DNA of 64,000 bases from Paraburkholderia sp. BL25I1N1 (GCF_003002025.1 NZ_PVZB01000001.1:248001-312000), one strand, 5' to 3'. Counted from the stretch's first letter, positions 34,791 to 43,920 are shown. Made by a program: numbers and translations. Notes: generated by a model not told the origin, from the sequence alone.

Positions 34791-35543
34791 TTATTGCCCG
34801 CTACTGAGCACGCGCTTCGATTTCGCGCGGCGCACCAGCATGTTCATCGCTTCGACGAACGCGGAGAACGCCATCGCCACGTAGATGTAAGCCTTCGGCA
34901 CATGCGAACCGAAACCTTCCGCAATCAGCGTCATACCGATCACGAGCAGAAAGCTGAGCGCGAGCGTGACGATGGTCGGATTGCGATCGATAAAGCGTGA
35001 CAGCGGGCGTGCTGCGAACAGCATGGCGAGGACCGCGCTGATCACCGCGATGAACATGATCGGCATGTGTTCGGTCATGCCCACGGCCGTGATGATGCTG
35101 TCGACCGAAAACACCATATCGAGCACCAGGATCTGGCCGATCGCGGCCGCCACGGTCAACTGGACGGTGCTGCCCGCTTTGTCGCGCTGCTCCTCGGCAT
35201 GCGTCACGTGGTGGTGAATCTCGCGCGTCGCCTTCCAGACGAGGAACAGGCCGCCGCCGAGCAGGATCAGATCGCGCCACGAAAACGCGTGACTGAATAG
35301 CGTGATGGCCGGCGCGGTCAATTGCGCGATCCACGCGACCGTGCCGAGCAGGCCGAGCCGCATCACGAGCGCGAGCATGATGCCGATGCGCTGCGTGCGC
35401 GCGCGTTGCGCTTCCGGCAGCTTGTTGCTGAGGATCGAGATGAAGATCAGGTTGTCGATGCCGAGCACGATTTCCATCACGACCAGCGTGAGGAGCGCGG
35501 CCCATGCGGCGGGGTCGGCAGCAAGTGTGAGCAGAGTGTCCAT
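34791..35543 (-). CDS. TerC family integral membrane protein
   Basis: 250 residues, about seven membrane helices. Family-typical sequence: [32 protein letters not shown] with the conserved acidic residues in [11 protein letters not shown], and [22 protein letters not shown] with Asp-Ser in a second half that mirrors the first. TerC proteins belong to the LysE superfamily and are linked to tellurite resistance and, in relatives, to manganese/metal ion export. The specific metal is unknown. A TerB-like gene is 1 kb away, separated by an NhaR-like regulator on plus. Divergent to that regulator. Confidence 0.9.
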   Translation of the reverse strand: MDTLLTLAADPAAWAALLTLVVMEIVLGIDNLIFISILSNKLPEAQRARTQRIGIMLALVMRLGLLGTVAWIAQLTAPAITLFSHAFSWRDLILLGGGLFLVWKATREIHHHVTHAEEQRDKAGSTVQLTVAAAIGQILVLDMVFSVDSIITAVGMTEHMPIMFIAVISAVLAMLFAARPLSRFIDRNPTIVTLALSFLLVIGMTLIAEGFGSHVPKAYIYVAMAFSAFVEAMNMLVRRAKSKRVLSSGQ

Positions 35544-35664
35544 GGTGTCCGTAAGCGGATGAATGCGAGTGACGTTGGATTAGCGATCATGATCGCTATC
35601 TTCTGGCTTCGGATAAACAAGTGATACTCTGAGCGACATATCGTTTTTTTCGAAGTGTCACGCC

Positions 35665-36543
35665 ATGCTCAATTACCGGCATCTGTATTACTTCTGGATA
35701 GTAGTGAAAGAGGGCGGCTTCGCGCGTGCGGCCGAACGTCTCGATATGGCGGTGCAGACCATCAGCGCGCAGGTGCGGGAGCTGGAGAAGTCGATCGGGC
35801 GCCAATTGCTGAAACCGGCGGGACGGGGTGTCACGATGACCGAAGCCGGCGAGACGGCGTTCAATCGCGCGGAGCAGATTTTTCAGCTTGGCGAGGCGCT
35901 CCTCGACGAGATGCGCGAGGCCGGTGGAGAAGGTATGGCCCGGCTCGCCGTCGGTCTTTCCGATGGCATTTCGAAGCTCGCGGCGCATGCGCTGCTGGCG
36001 CCGGTGCTCGACACACCGTCGCTCAGGCTTCTATGTCACGAGGGTGAGCACGCGGAGCTGATGTCCGAACTCGCGCTGCATCGGCTCGATCTGGTGCTCG
36101 CTTGCCAGCCGGCGCCGCACAATGCCGACCTGCGCGTGCTGAGCCAGCGCCTGGCTGGTTCGCCGGTCGATTGGTATGGCCCGACTGAGATCGTCCGCAA
36201 ATCCGCGCGCGCGGGCTTTCCGCAGTGTCTCGCGGAGGTGCCCGTGCTTCTGCCGACCCGGCACGCCGCCTTGCGCGCGCGGCTCGACCGCTGGTTCGAC
36301 GCGCAGGGCATCCGGCCGCGCATCGTCGGCGAATTCGAGGACAGCGCGCTCATGGCGGTGTTCGCAGCACGCGGTCTCGGCGTGTTTCCACTCGCGGAAC
36401 TTGGCGCGGAAGATCTGACGCTGCTGCGGGGCCTGCGCTGGCTCGGCCGCGCCGATGGCGTGATCGAGGAGATTCACGCCATCCGTTCGCGTCGCGGGCA
36501 ACATCACGGGCTCGCTTCTCAGGTGGTGGCCGGCGCGCGCTGA
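35665..36543 (+). CDS. LysR family regulator, NhaR-like
   Basis: 292 residues. The N-terminal winged helix (MLNYRHLYYFWIVVKEGGFARAAERLDMAVQTISAQVRELEKSIGRQLLKPAGRGVTMTEAG) is close to that of NhaR, which responds to sodium in enterobacteria. The effector domain follows from about residue 90 (RLAVGLSDGISKLAAHALLAPVL). It is divergent from terC, so it may regulate terC, itself or both; the shared region is 35544-35664. Its 3' end overlaps the convergent TerB-like gene by about 25 bp. Regulatory ligand unknown. Confidence 0.85.
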   Translation: MLNYRHLYYFWIVVKEGGFARAAERLDMAVQTISAQVRELEKSIGRQLLKPAGRGVTMTEAGETAFNRAEQIFQLGEALLDEMREAGGEGMARLAVGLSDGISKLAAHALLAPVLDTPSLRLLCHEGEHAELMSELALHRLDLVLACQPAPHNADLRVLSQRLAGSPVDWYGPTEIVRKSARAGFPQCLAEVPVLLPTRHAALRARLDRWFDAQGIRPRIVGEFEDSALMAVFAARGLGVFPLAELGAEDLTLLRGLRWLGRADGVIEEIHAIRSRRGQHHGLASQVVAGAR

Positions 36544-36980
36544 TAACCGCGCATGACGCGCGACGGCAGTCCGTGACGGTTGACGGCCGGCGTCAGGTCC
36601 GGTCCCCACGCGTTCAACATGGCGGCGAGCAGGGCGATTTCGCCGTCCGCCAGATAGTCGTCCGCGACCGCCACGGCGACACACAGGCGAATGACCTTGC
36701 GGCGCAACGTGGGATCGTCGATCTCGTCGATCAAGGTCGTGAGCATGGTCGGATCGAGACGGCCCACCGGCGGCGCGAACGACAGATGCGCGACCGAGTG
36801 GTCTTCGCACAGCGTCTGCACGATCTGTTCGAATTGCGAGGGCGCGAGACCGAGTTCGCCGGCGATATTCAATCTCTGCAGCACACGCTCTTCCGAACTG
36901 CACACGTGGCCGTCCGCAGTGAGGGCCAGCGCGACGATGCGTGCTGCGGCTTGCGGGCTGTTACGCGGGTAGGTGCGCAT
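36519..36980 (-). CDS. TerB-like protein
   Basis: 153 residues, mostly helical. The pattern RIVALALTADGHVCSSEERVLQRL ... VAVADDYLADGEIALLAAMLNAWG repeats the TerB-type acidic DG/ADGxxxxEE motif twice, as in TerB (tellurite resistance-like, metal-binding fold). No signal peptide. Its stop lies within the end of the NhaR-like gene. With TerC nearby, a role in metal or membrane stress is plausible but not shown. Confidence 0.72.
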   Translation of the reverse strand: MRTYPRNSPQAAARIVALALTADGHVCSSEERVLQRLNIAGELGLAPSQFEQIVQTLCEDHSVAHLSFAPPVGRLDPTMLTTLIDEIDDPTLRRKVIRLCVAVAVADDYLADGEIALLAAMLNAWGPDLTPAVNRHGLPSRVMRGYQRAPATT

Positions 36981-37188
36981 GGTTCTTTCCTTGCCTGGAC
37001 GATGTCCGTAGTGAAGATGAAGTCCAGTGTGCGGTAGGTTCGGGATCGGATAAACCTGCTAAATGCGAAGCGAAGGTTCGGAAAAGACGAAGATTGGGGG
37101 GAAGCCGTTCGAGCGTTGGCCGGCCGGTCACCGGTGAAGCGCCCGACTTCGAGGCGCCTCATCGGAGAACCAGGCGAACTTTGTCGAT

Positions 37189-37383
37189 TTAGAGCGGATG
37201 AAGCTTGCCATTGAGGTCCATCGACCACTTCGAGCCATCGCCGAACGTGAGCACGCCATTCATGGCGTCGATATGGGTCGGCTTGCCAACAGGTTCTTTA
37301 TCTTTTCCGCCAACGACGCGTGCCATGTCGGCGGAGCTCATTTCTTCGTTGCGATGCAGTTCGCGGATCTTCAGGTCTTTCAT
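37189..37383 (-). CDS. Small peptide with double-glycine leader (bacteriocin/secreted-peptide-like)
   Basis: 64 residues from ATG 37383, preceded by AAAGGAGAACGTC. The leader MKDLKIRELHRNEEMSSADMARVVGG has hydrophobic residues at -12 (Met), -7 (Met) and -4 (Val) relative to the GG (-2,-1), the spacing of double-glycine leaders cut by C39 peptidase ABC exporters. Cleavage would release a 38-residue peptide beginning KDKEPVGKP with GDGSKWSMDLNGKLHPL at the end; no Cys. No peptidase-exporter or modification enzyme is encoded nearby, so activity as a bacteriocin, signalling peptide or something else is unproven. A 10-bp palindrome in the leader region (37414-37441) suggests regulation. Confidence 0.7.
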   Translation of the reverse strand: MKDLKIRELHRNEEMSSADMARVVGGKDKEPVGKPTHIDAMNGVLTFGDGSKWSMDLNGKLHPL

Positions 37384-37413
37384 GACGTTCTCCTTTGAGA
37401 AAATTACCTGGGG

Positions 37414-37441
37414 GTGCGAGCACTCTTGTGTGTGCTCGCAC
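37414..37441 (-). promoter_or_regulatory. Perfect inverted repeat upstream of the GG-leader peptide gene
   Basis: GTGCGAGCAC (37414-37423) and GTGCTCGCAC (37432-37441) with an 8-base spacer, lying about 31-58 bases before the ATG. It could form a stable RNA hairpin in the leader or serve as an operator for a dimeric regulator. Confidence 0.55.
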
Positions 37442-37714
37442 ACTCACACTGCACATGATGTGCCATGCGTGCTTGAAGAACTTCAGCGTGCTGATAACAA
37501 AGGAGTTGCAGGCTTGATGAGGTTGCGGCGAAGCTGAGGGTGGTGCGGTAAAACCAACAGTCGGCCAGCCTGCTGTCTGGTGAACGACAACAGCTCTACA
37601 CTGGCCAGGTTCCATTTCAAACGATCATGGCTCCACGGATTTTGCCGAGGGGCGTCGAAGCTTTCGCATCCAGCCGCTAGACGTGGATGCTCTCGCACGT
37701 TGAGTTAAACGCGG

Positions 37715-37752
37715 CAAAAAAAGGAGCGTCGATCCGACAAGGACCGACGCTC
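37715..37752 (-). terminator. Rho-independent terminator of the DUF4148 gene
   Basis: On minus, GAGCGTCG (complement of 37745-37752) pairs with CGACGCTC (complement of 37724-37731) and is followed by CCTTTTTTTG. It sits about 50 bases downstream of the DUF4148 stop. Confidence 0.88.
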
Positions 37753-37798
37753 AAAAGCAGAACCCGCTGTCCACAGGTTCACACACAACGGGCCGCCA

Positions 37799-38119
37799 TC
37801 AATGCATGGGCATGTCTTGCATGACTGGCTGGTTGTTGTTTAGCGCGCTCTGCTGGGCTGCGTGCATGGCGGCTACTTTTCTTTCCGCTTCCTGAATGTC
37901 GGCGGGATAGTCGCTTTCGTCTCCGCGAGACGGATCGTATCCGGCGGCTTCCAGCTCCTCGAGTTCATGGCGCACTTCGGCGCGCGTGAGCGGATGCGCG
38001 CCGGGCGTGGCCGACGTTTGCGCGTAGGTGCCGCTTGCCGTTGCCAGAAGGGCGGCGCTTGCAACGAGTGCGCCGGCTGCCGCGCGGACCATGAGACGGT
38101 TCAGAGAGATCAGTTTCAT
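37799..38119 (-). CDS. DUF4148 secreted protein
   Basis: 106 residues from ATG 38119 with CGAGGAG upstream. Signal peptide (MKLISLNRLMVRAAAGALVASAALLATASGTYAQ), then the DUF4148 block LTRAEVRHELEELEAAGYDPSRGDESDYPADIQEAERKVA. The family is a small periplasmic protein of Burkholderiales with no known function. A paralogue lies at 58707-59033. C-terminal tail NNQPVMQDMPMH is Met-rich. Confidence 0.9.
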   Translation of the reverse strand: MKLISLNRLMVRAAAGALVASAALLATASGTYAQTSATPGAHPLTRAEVRHELEELEAAGYDPSRGDESDYPADIQEAERKVAAMHAAQQSALNNNQPVMQDMPMH

Positions 38120-38307
38120 GTCAATACTCCTCGATATGCGAGCGCAATCTTCGAACTCGACGTGAGTCGGCGTCAACACGCTCTGAACGGTTAAACCAGG
38201 AGAGTGGATGTCTTATTCCCGGCAGTGCGTTGAAAAAAAAGCGCGGGAATAATCACGTCGGATTCGGCGTCTTGCAGTGCGTGAAGACACGAATTGGGGT
38301 GAGCAAA

Positions 38308-38505
38308 ATGAACATCATCGATATGGCTCGCGAATCGGGAATGGCCGTGATCCTCGACGCCCGGATCGGCCGCGAGGAGTACCACAGCGTATGCGGTTCG
38401 CTGTCGGCGCTGGAGAAATTTGCCGACGCTATCCGCCAGACGCCGGTGAATCACAGAACGGGTAGCGAACGGCGGAAACGGCCTCTCACGCGAGGCCTGA
38501 AATGA
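38308..38505 (+). CDS. Small hypothetical protein coupled to membrane module
   Basis: 65 residues from ATG 38308 (MNIIDMARESGMAVILDARIGREEYHSVCGS...). The end is basic (ERRKRPLTRGLK). Its stop overlaps the ATG of the next gene by 4 bases (ATGA), implying coupled translation. Upstream GGGGTGAG is a weak ribosome site. No family recognised; the frame upstream to 38230 is also open. Confidence 0.55.
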   Translation: MNIIDMARESGMAVILDARIGREEYHSVCGSLSALEKFADAIRQTPVNHRTGSERRKRPLTRGLK

Positions 38506-39383
38506 ATCGAACGCGTATTGCGTCCTGGAAGCCGCTGTATTCAGCCGACATGCTGCGGGCCACCGGGCGCGCGCCGATTGCGCCTTTTCGGCGGCCGCTG
38601 GGTATGGTTGCCCGCGTGGTGAGGGAACCGGCTGTTCATACTCTGCTGCGCCGCTGTCAGCTCGTGTCCGGCGTGGTGCTGCTGGTCTATCTCTCCCTGC
38701 ATCTGATCAATCACGCGCTCGGCATCTGGTCACTGGACCTTGCGGGTCGCGGTCTTGCACTGGCTTTGCGGGTGTGGCGCAGTGTGCCGGGAACGGTGCT
38801 TCTGTATGGCGCGTCGCTATTGCATTTTTCATTGGCGCTGCGAACGATCTACGGACGCCGTCACTGGAAAATGCCGCTCACTGAATGGGTCCGGCTTTGG
38901 GCGGGACTGAGTCTGCCGCTGCTGCTGATCCGTCATGTGGTATCTACCCGGCTTGCCTCGTCGCTGTACGGATTCGAGCCGAACTACGAGCGCATTGTGA
39001 TATCGCTCATCACCAGCGGCACGCAAGGTTTGCAGCTTGCACTGCTTGCGCCCGGCTGGGTGCATGGTTGTCTGGGACTGTGGCTGCGTACGCGTCATCG
39101 TGCCGGGGTGCGGCGCGCGAAACCTTATCTGATGGGGCTGCTTGTTGGATTGCCCATGCTGTCCGCCGCGGGTTTTGTTCGAATGAAGCAGGCAGTCCTC
39201 GCACTCTGCATCGGGCCATTGCGGACCGACCCCAAGCTGGTCGCGCATCAACTTTCACTCGATGCATGGCGCCACAACATTCTGATGCTGTATCTATCGT
39301 TGTTGATCGGCGCCTTCGTCGCGGGTCAGATACGCAACTGGCGGGAACGCCGGCAGCTTCGGAAGGCGACGATGACCATCTGA
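38502..39383 (+). CDS. Six-helix membrane protein resembling the sensor domain of CyaC-type adenylate cyclases
   Basis: 293 residues with about six helices (near 48-68, 84-112, 125-148, 163-190, 206-226 and 248-272). The segments VYLSLHLINHALGIWSLD, VPGTVLLYGASLLHFSLALRTIYGRR, LLLIRHVVSTRLASSLYG and APGWVHGCLGLWLRTRHR match the SdhC-like, heme-binding membrane module of CyaC-like cyclases of alpha- and beta-proteobacteria, with several membrane His as possible heme ligands. In those proteins a ferredoxin-like or cyclase domain follows; here the protein stops after TM6. It may be a stand-alone redox or gas sensor, or a truncated cyclase. Identification is from my recognition of the pattern, not a search. 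Confidence 0.65.
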   Translation: MNRTRIASWKPLYSADMLRATGRAPIAPFRRPLGMVARVVREPAVHTLLRRCQLVSGVVLLVYLSLHLINHALGIWSLDLAGRGLALALRVWRSVPGTVLLYGASLLHFSLALRTIYGRRHWKMPLTEWVRLWAGLSLPLLLIRHVVSTRLASSLYGFEPNYERIVISLITSGTQGLQLALLAPGWVHGCLGLWLRTRHRAGVRRAKPYLMGLLVGLPMLSAAGFVRMKQAVLALCIGPLRTDPKLVAHQLSLDAWRHNILMLYLSLLIGAFVAGQIRNWRERRQLRKATMTI

Positions 39384-39548
39384 TCCCACCGTTCTGATAC
39401 CCGGTCCCTTCGACGACGCCACGCACTCTGCAAAGTATTCCGCTGTGGCGCCGAACTCGTGGACTCTTTCCGCACTCAATCTACATGGCGGCCAAGCTGG
39501 GCGATGCCACCGATTGCATCAGCTCTCAGCGGAGTCAGGCGCCGTCCG

Positions 39549-41045
39549 TCACATCAGAACACCGGCGGCACTCGACCGGTTGACGGCCGTCGGTAACTCG
39601 AAGTAGAAGGTCGTGCCCGTTCCCACCGTGTCGAGCAAACGTATCTGGCTCTGGTTCAGTTGCAGCATGCGCTGGACGATCAGCAGCCCCAGTCCGCCGC
39701 CCCGATGCGCGCCACCTGAGCTGAACGGGCGTTCGAACAGACCTTCACGCTGTTCGGGCGGAATGCCCGGACCGGTGTCGGTGATCGTCACCGACACCTT
39801 GCCGTCCTTATGCGCGAGATCCACTTCAATCGATCCTTCAGTGGGCGTGTGGCGAATGGCATTGTCGAGCAGATTCGTCAGCACGCGCTCGATCATGCCG
39901 AGATCGGCGCTGACATTTGGCAGGCGCGACGGAATATTCGCGCGCAACTGAATGTGTCGCGCCTCGGCCGGCAATTCGAATTTCTGAAACACGTCCTGCA
40001 CCAGATCGACCAGCGAGAACTGTTCGAGCGCCGGCTGCACGTTGCCGTGTTCGAGTCTGGCCAGTTCAAACAGAGCTTGCGCGAGCCGGCCCACCTTGAC
40101 GCTTTGCGCGAGCGCGATGGCCAGATAGCGTTTGCGCTCCGTTTCGCCGAGCGTGTCGGACTTCAGCGACAGCGTCTCGAGATAGCCGTGCAGCGAGGTC
40201 AACGGCGTGCGCAGGTCGTGCGAAATATTGGCGATCAGTTCGCGACGCTGCTGGTCCTGTCGCGTCAGCGCTCGCCATTGTTCTCCGATGCGGTTCGCCA
40301 TCTGCGCGAACGTCGCTTCAAGCACGGCGATTTCGTCGCGCCGACCGGCCGGTGACGAGCGCGGCACACTCGGCTGGGTGTCGGGCTCGCCCTCGGCGTC
40401 GAAGCGGCGCATCGCGTCGGTGAGGCGCCGCAGCGGCCGCGTGATCAGGCCGAATGCGGTCAGGCCGGCCAGCAATCCCAGCAGCGCGACCAGCGCCATC
40501 GACCACAAGGTAGTGCGCAGCACGGAACTGGCCGCCACGCGCGCGGCGAGCGCGTCGTGTTCCTCGCCGAGCAGGACCACGTAGATATAGCCGGACGGCG
40601 CCTGTCCGCTCAATTGCAGTGGCGCTGCGCTGAACACCTTTTTACCGTCGATGCTGCGCGGATCGTCGCCGAGAATCGGCAGCGCGTCTCCCGCGATGAA
40701 TTGCCGGATCGGCGCAAGATTCACCTGTTCGCGCTTGACGTGCCCCGCGGGCGCGTCGTCCCCTTTAATGTGCCCTTGATTGTCGAGCAGGTACACCTCG
40801 ACACTCGGATTCACCCTCATCAACTGGCCGAATAGCTGCCGGACCGCGTCGGGGCGCAAGCCATTGGCGTCCATCAACGAGTTGCCATGAGCGATATGGT
40901 CGGCGAGATTGCGCGACAGGCTCTGGATGACTTCTTTCTCGTGCAGATCGCTGGAACGGATCTGCAGGAACGCCGACGCGCCGCAGCATGCCAGCAGCAG
41001 CACCGAGAAAACGAGCGAGAGCCGCTGGGTCAGCGTCAGATTCAC
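39549..41045 (-). CDS. Sensor histidine kinase (HAMP, HisKA, HATPase)
   Basis: 498 residues from a GTG whose GTGA overlaps the response regulator stop. TM1 (about 11-26), a periplasmic domain of about 135 residues, TM2 (about 165-185), HAMP (LITRPLRRLTDAMRRFD), HisKA with LIANISHDLRTPLTSLHGYLETL (phosphorylatable His), and HATPase with LLDNAIRHTPTEGS, ITDTGPGIPP and GGGLGLLIVQRML. Arranged behind its regulator and divergent from dipZ-msrA, it probably senses envelope oxidative or thiol stress; that is an inference from neighbours. Confidence 0.88.
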   Translation of the reverse strand: MNLTLTQRLSLVFSVLLLACCGASAFLQIRSSDLHEKEVIQSLSRNLADHIAHGNSLMDANGLRPDAVRQLFGQLMRVNPSVEVYLLDNQGHIKGDDAPAGHVKREQVNLAPIRQFIAGDALPILGDDPRSIDGKKVFSAAPLQLSGQAPSGYIYVVLLGEEHDALAARVAASSVLRTTLWSMALVALLGLLAGLTAFGLITRPLRRLTDAMRRFDAEGEPDTQPSVPRSSPAGRRDEIAVLEATFAQMANRIGEQWRALTRQDQQRRELIANISHDLRTPLTSLHGYLETLSLKSDTLGETERKRYLAIALAQSVKVGRLAQALFELARLEHGNVQPALEQFSLVDLVQDVFQKFELPAEARHIQLRANIPSRLPNVSADLGMIERVLTNLLDNAIRHTPTEGSIEVDLAHKDGKVSVTITDTGPGIPPEQREGLFERPFSSGGAHRGGGLGLLIVQRMLQLNQSQIRLLDTVGTGTTFYFELPTAVNRSSAAGVLM

Positions 41046-41779
41046 GATGGGTCCTTCGGTGCGCCGGCCGGCTCGCCGGGCACAGCGAGCTTGTAGCCGC
41101 GTCCCCAGACGGTCAGGATGCGCTCGGGTTGAGCCGGATCGGCCTCGATCTTCGCGCGCAGCCGGTTGATATGAGTGTTGACGGTGTGCTCGTAGCCTTC
41201 GTGCTGATAGCCCCACACCGCATTGAGCAGGTCCATGCGCGAGAACACTTTGCCGGGATGCTGCGCGAAGTAATAGAGCAGGTCGAATTCGCGCGGCGTG
41301 AGTTCGATCGGCCTGCCGTCGACGGCGGCCTCGCGTGTCAACGGATCGATCGACAACCCCGCGATGCGCAGATTGCCGGCTTCGAGTTTCGAGTCTTTCG
41401 CCAGCGCGTCGACGCGGCGCAGCAGCGCTTTCACGCGCGCCACCAGTTCGAGCACCGAGAACGGTTTGGCGAGATAGTCGTCCGCGCCGAGTTCGAGGCC
41501 GAGAATCCGGTGCACTTCGCTCGACCGCGCGCTGGTGATGATGATCGGCGTATAGCGCGTCATTGCGCGGGCACGCCGGCAGATTTCCAGTCCGTCGACG
41601 CCGGGCAGCATCAGATCGAGAATCAGCGCGTCCCAGCCGCCTTGTTCCAGCAGGCGCAGCCCTTCATTGCCGTCGGCGCTGTGCACGACTTCATAGCGCT
41701 CGTCGCGCAGATGCAGGCTCAGCACGTTAGCGATGTCGACGTCGTCTTCCACGATCAGGATGCGCTTCGGATTGTCCAT
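41042..41779 (-). CDS. OmpR family response regulator
   Basis: 245 residues from ATG 41779 (MDNPKRILIVEDDVDIANVL). The receiver has the Asp in ALILDLMLPGVDGLEI and Lys in YLAKPFS; the C-terminal winged helix is LTPREFDLLYYFAQHPGKVFSRMDLLNAVWGYQHEGYEHTVNTHINRLRAKIE. It is coupled to the kinase gene by the 4-base overlap. The intergenic region to dipZ (41780-42045) is the obvious place for its binding site. Confidence 0.9.
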   Translation of the reverse strand: MDNPKRILIVEDDVDIANVLSLHLRDERYEVVHSADGNEGLRLLEQGGWDALILDLMLPGVDGLEICRRARAMTRYTPIIITSARSSEVHRILGLELGADDYLAKPFSVLELVARVKALLRRVDALAKDSKLEAGNLRIAGLSIDPLTREAAVDGRPIELTPREFDLLYYFAQHPGKVFSRMDLLNAVWGYQHEGYEHTVNTHINRLRAKIEADPAQPERILTVWGRGYKLAVPGEPAGAPKDPS

Positions 41780-42045
41780 GGTGGGCTTGAGCCGCGGTTC
41801 AGGGAATGGTTGAGGAGGAAGGCCGGGCGCGGCCGCCGGGAAAAGCGGCCATGGCGCCATTGTGCAAAATTTCCGGGCAGCGAGTTATCACATTTAATTT
41901 AACTTTTCGTGAGGACTTCGATACCGGCGGCGCTCTAGGATGTGGGCACTTTCTGCGGTATCAGGTTCTGAATGAACTGTACGCCGGCTGCCGCCCGAGC
42001 CAGCGTGCCCACTTTAACCGACCTACACGAACGTTCGGAACTGAC

Positions 42046-43920
42046 ATGTTACTCATCGTTCTCGCCTATCTCGGCGGCGCCCTCACGATTCTCAGCCCAT
42101 GCATCCTGCCGGTGCTGCCGTTTGTTTTCGCGCGCGCCGACCAGCCTTTCGCGCGCAGCGGCTTGCCCTTGCTGGCGGGCATGGCGCTGACCTTTGCCCT
42201 CGTCGCGACGCTTGCCGCGGTGGGCGGCGGCTGGGTCACGCAGGCTAACCAGTACGGCCGCTGGGTGGCTATCGCACTGCTGGCGATTTTCGGGCTGACG
42301 CTGCTGTTCCCGCGCTTTGCCGATCATCTGATGCGGCCGCTCGTCAGCGCCGGCAATCGCCTGTCGAACTTCGCGCAGGCTGACGGTCAGCAGGTCCGCG
42401 CGGGTTCATCGTTTCTGCTCGGCATTGCCACCGGTCTGTTGTGGGCGCCGTGCGCCGGTCCGATTCTCGGTCTCGTGCTGACGGGCGCGGCATTGCGCGG
42501 TGCAAGCGTCGGCACGACGCTGCTGCTGGTGGCCTACGCGGCCGGCGCGGCGACTTCGCTGGCGGTGGCGCTGCTGATCGGCGGCAAGGTGTTCACGGCG
42601 ATGAAGCGTTCGCTGGGCGCGGGCGAATGGATCCGCCGCGGCATCGGCGCATTGATGTTGTGCGGCGTGGCGGCGATCGCGCTCGGTTTCGACACCGGCG
42701 TGCTTGCTCGCGTCTCGACGGTTGCGACTGGCGGCCTCGAACAGAAACTCGTCGATAAGCTGTCGCCGAACGCGGCGCCGGGCAAAGCGCCGGTCGCCGG
42801 CAATCCGGCCGATGCGTCCGGCGGCGCGATGGCGAGCGCCAACCTCGCGCCGCAATCGGCCGCTAATGCCGATTCGGATTCCACCGTTGCCAACGCGGCG
42901 CAGGGCGGTGCGATGATGCGCACCGCCGCCGAGGCGGCGCCGCTGCCGGTCGAAGGCGTGCTGCCTCAGTTGGACGGCGCGGTCCAATGGTTGAATTCGC
43001 CGCCGCTCACCACGCAGGATTTGCGCGGCAAAGTCGTGCTGGTCGACTTCTGGACATACTCGTGCATCAATTGCTTGCGTTCGCTGCCGTACGTCAAGGC
43101 GTGGGCGCAGAAGTACAAGGATCAGGGGCTTGTCGTGATCGGCGTGCATGCGCCGGAGTTCGCCTTCGAACGCAATATCGACAACGTGAAGAAAGCCACG
43201 CACGACCTCGGCGTTGACTATCCCGTTGCGATCGACAACAACTACGCAATCTGGCGCGCGCTGAATAACCAGTACTGGCCCGCCCACTATTTCGTCGATG
43301 CGAAAGGGCAGATCCGCTATCACCACTTCGGCGAAGGAGATTACGCGGAATCTGAAAAGGTGATCCAGCAACTGCTGACCGAAGCGGGCCACGCGAATGC
43401 GTCGAAGGTCGCGATCGGTATTGCAAACAGCGGGGCGCAGGGCGTGCAGGCCGCGGCGGACAACGCCGATATGCAATCGCCGGAAACCTACGTCGGTTAT
43501 GAGCGCGCGGAGAACTTCGCGTCGCCGGGCGGGGAGGTGGCGGACAAGACGCACGTGTATGCAGCGCCGTCGCAACCCGGCGTCGACGACTGGGGCCTTG
43601 CCGGGTCATGGAACGTGGGCGCCGAGCACGCCACGCTCGTGGCACCGGCGGGACGCATCGTGTATCGCTTTCATGCACGCGACCTGCATCTGGTGCTCGG
43701 TCCGGGCAAGGACGGCAAACCGGTGCGGTTTCGCGTGAGCGTCGACGGCGCCGCGCCCGGCGCGTCGCACGGCACCGACATCGCCGCCGATGGCAGCGGC
43801 ACCGTGACCGGACAGCGTCTCTATCAACTGGTGCGGCAAACGGGCGAAGTCGGGGATCACACGTTCTCGATCGAGTTTCTGGACCCGGGCGTGCAGGCAT
43901 TTGCTTTCACGTTCGGCTAA
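42046..43920 (+). CDS. dipZ: DipZ-type protein: CcdA transporter, thioredoxin domain and C-terminal beta domain
   Basis: 624 residues from ATG 42046. The CcdA/DsbD-beta membrane part covers about 1-225 with the Cys in SPCILPVLPF and in WAPCAGPILG. An Ala-rich, Ser/Asn-containing periplasmic linker (about 240-310) leads to a TlpA-like thioredoxin (about 320-455) with WTYSCINCLRSLPYV (Cys340 and Cys343). A C-terminal domain (about 490-624; ETYVGYERAENFASPGGEV, RFRVSVDGAAPG) is predicted beta-rich, as in mycobacterial DipZ. It passes electrons from the cytoplasm to the periplasm. The msrA gene 55 bp downstream is the likely acceptor. Confidence 0.9.
   Translation: MLLIVLAYLGGALTILSPCILPVLPFVFARADQPFARSGLPLLAGMALTFALVATLAAVGGGWVTQANQYGRWVAIALLAIFGLTLLFPRFADHLMRPLVSAGNRLSNFAQADGQQVRAGSSFLLGIATGLLWAPCAGPILGLVLTGAALRGASVGTTLLLVAYAAGAATSLAVALLIGGKVFTAMKRSLGAGEWIRRGIGALMLCGVAAIALGFDTGVLARVSTVATGGLEQKLVDKLSPNAAPGKAPVAGNPADASGGAMASANLAPQSAANADSDSTVANAAQGGAMMRTAAEAAPLPVEGVLPQLDGAVQWLNSPPLTTQDLRGKVVLVDFWTYSCINCLRSLPYVKAWAQKYKDQGLVVIGVHAPEFAFERNIDNVKKATHDLGVDYPVAIDNNYAIWRALNNQYWPAHYFVDAKGQIRYHHFGEGDYAESEKVIQQLLTEAGHANASKVAIGIANSGAQGVQAAADNADMQSPETYVGYERAENFASPGGEVADKTHVYAAPSQPGVDDWGLAGSWNVGAEHATLVAPAGRIVYRFHARDLHLVLGPGKDGKPVRFRVSVDGAAPGASHGTDIAADGSGTVTGQRLYQLVRQTGEVGDHTFSIEFLDPGVQAFAFTFG

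Larger units (their letters stand above)
37384..37798. other. Intergenic stretch, 415 bp
   Basis: Between the GG-leader gene and the DUF4148 gene, both on minus. Contains the inverted repeat at 37414-37441 and the minus-strand terminator at 37715-37752. No further gene was recognised; the intervening 37450-37700 has no ribosome site before any open frame. Confidence 0.5.

Noticed and set aside
39384..39548. Remnant of a cyclase or ferredoxin domain after the CyaC-like membrane module
   Set aside because: The 165 bp show no recognisable domain in any frame and are too short to hold either domain.
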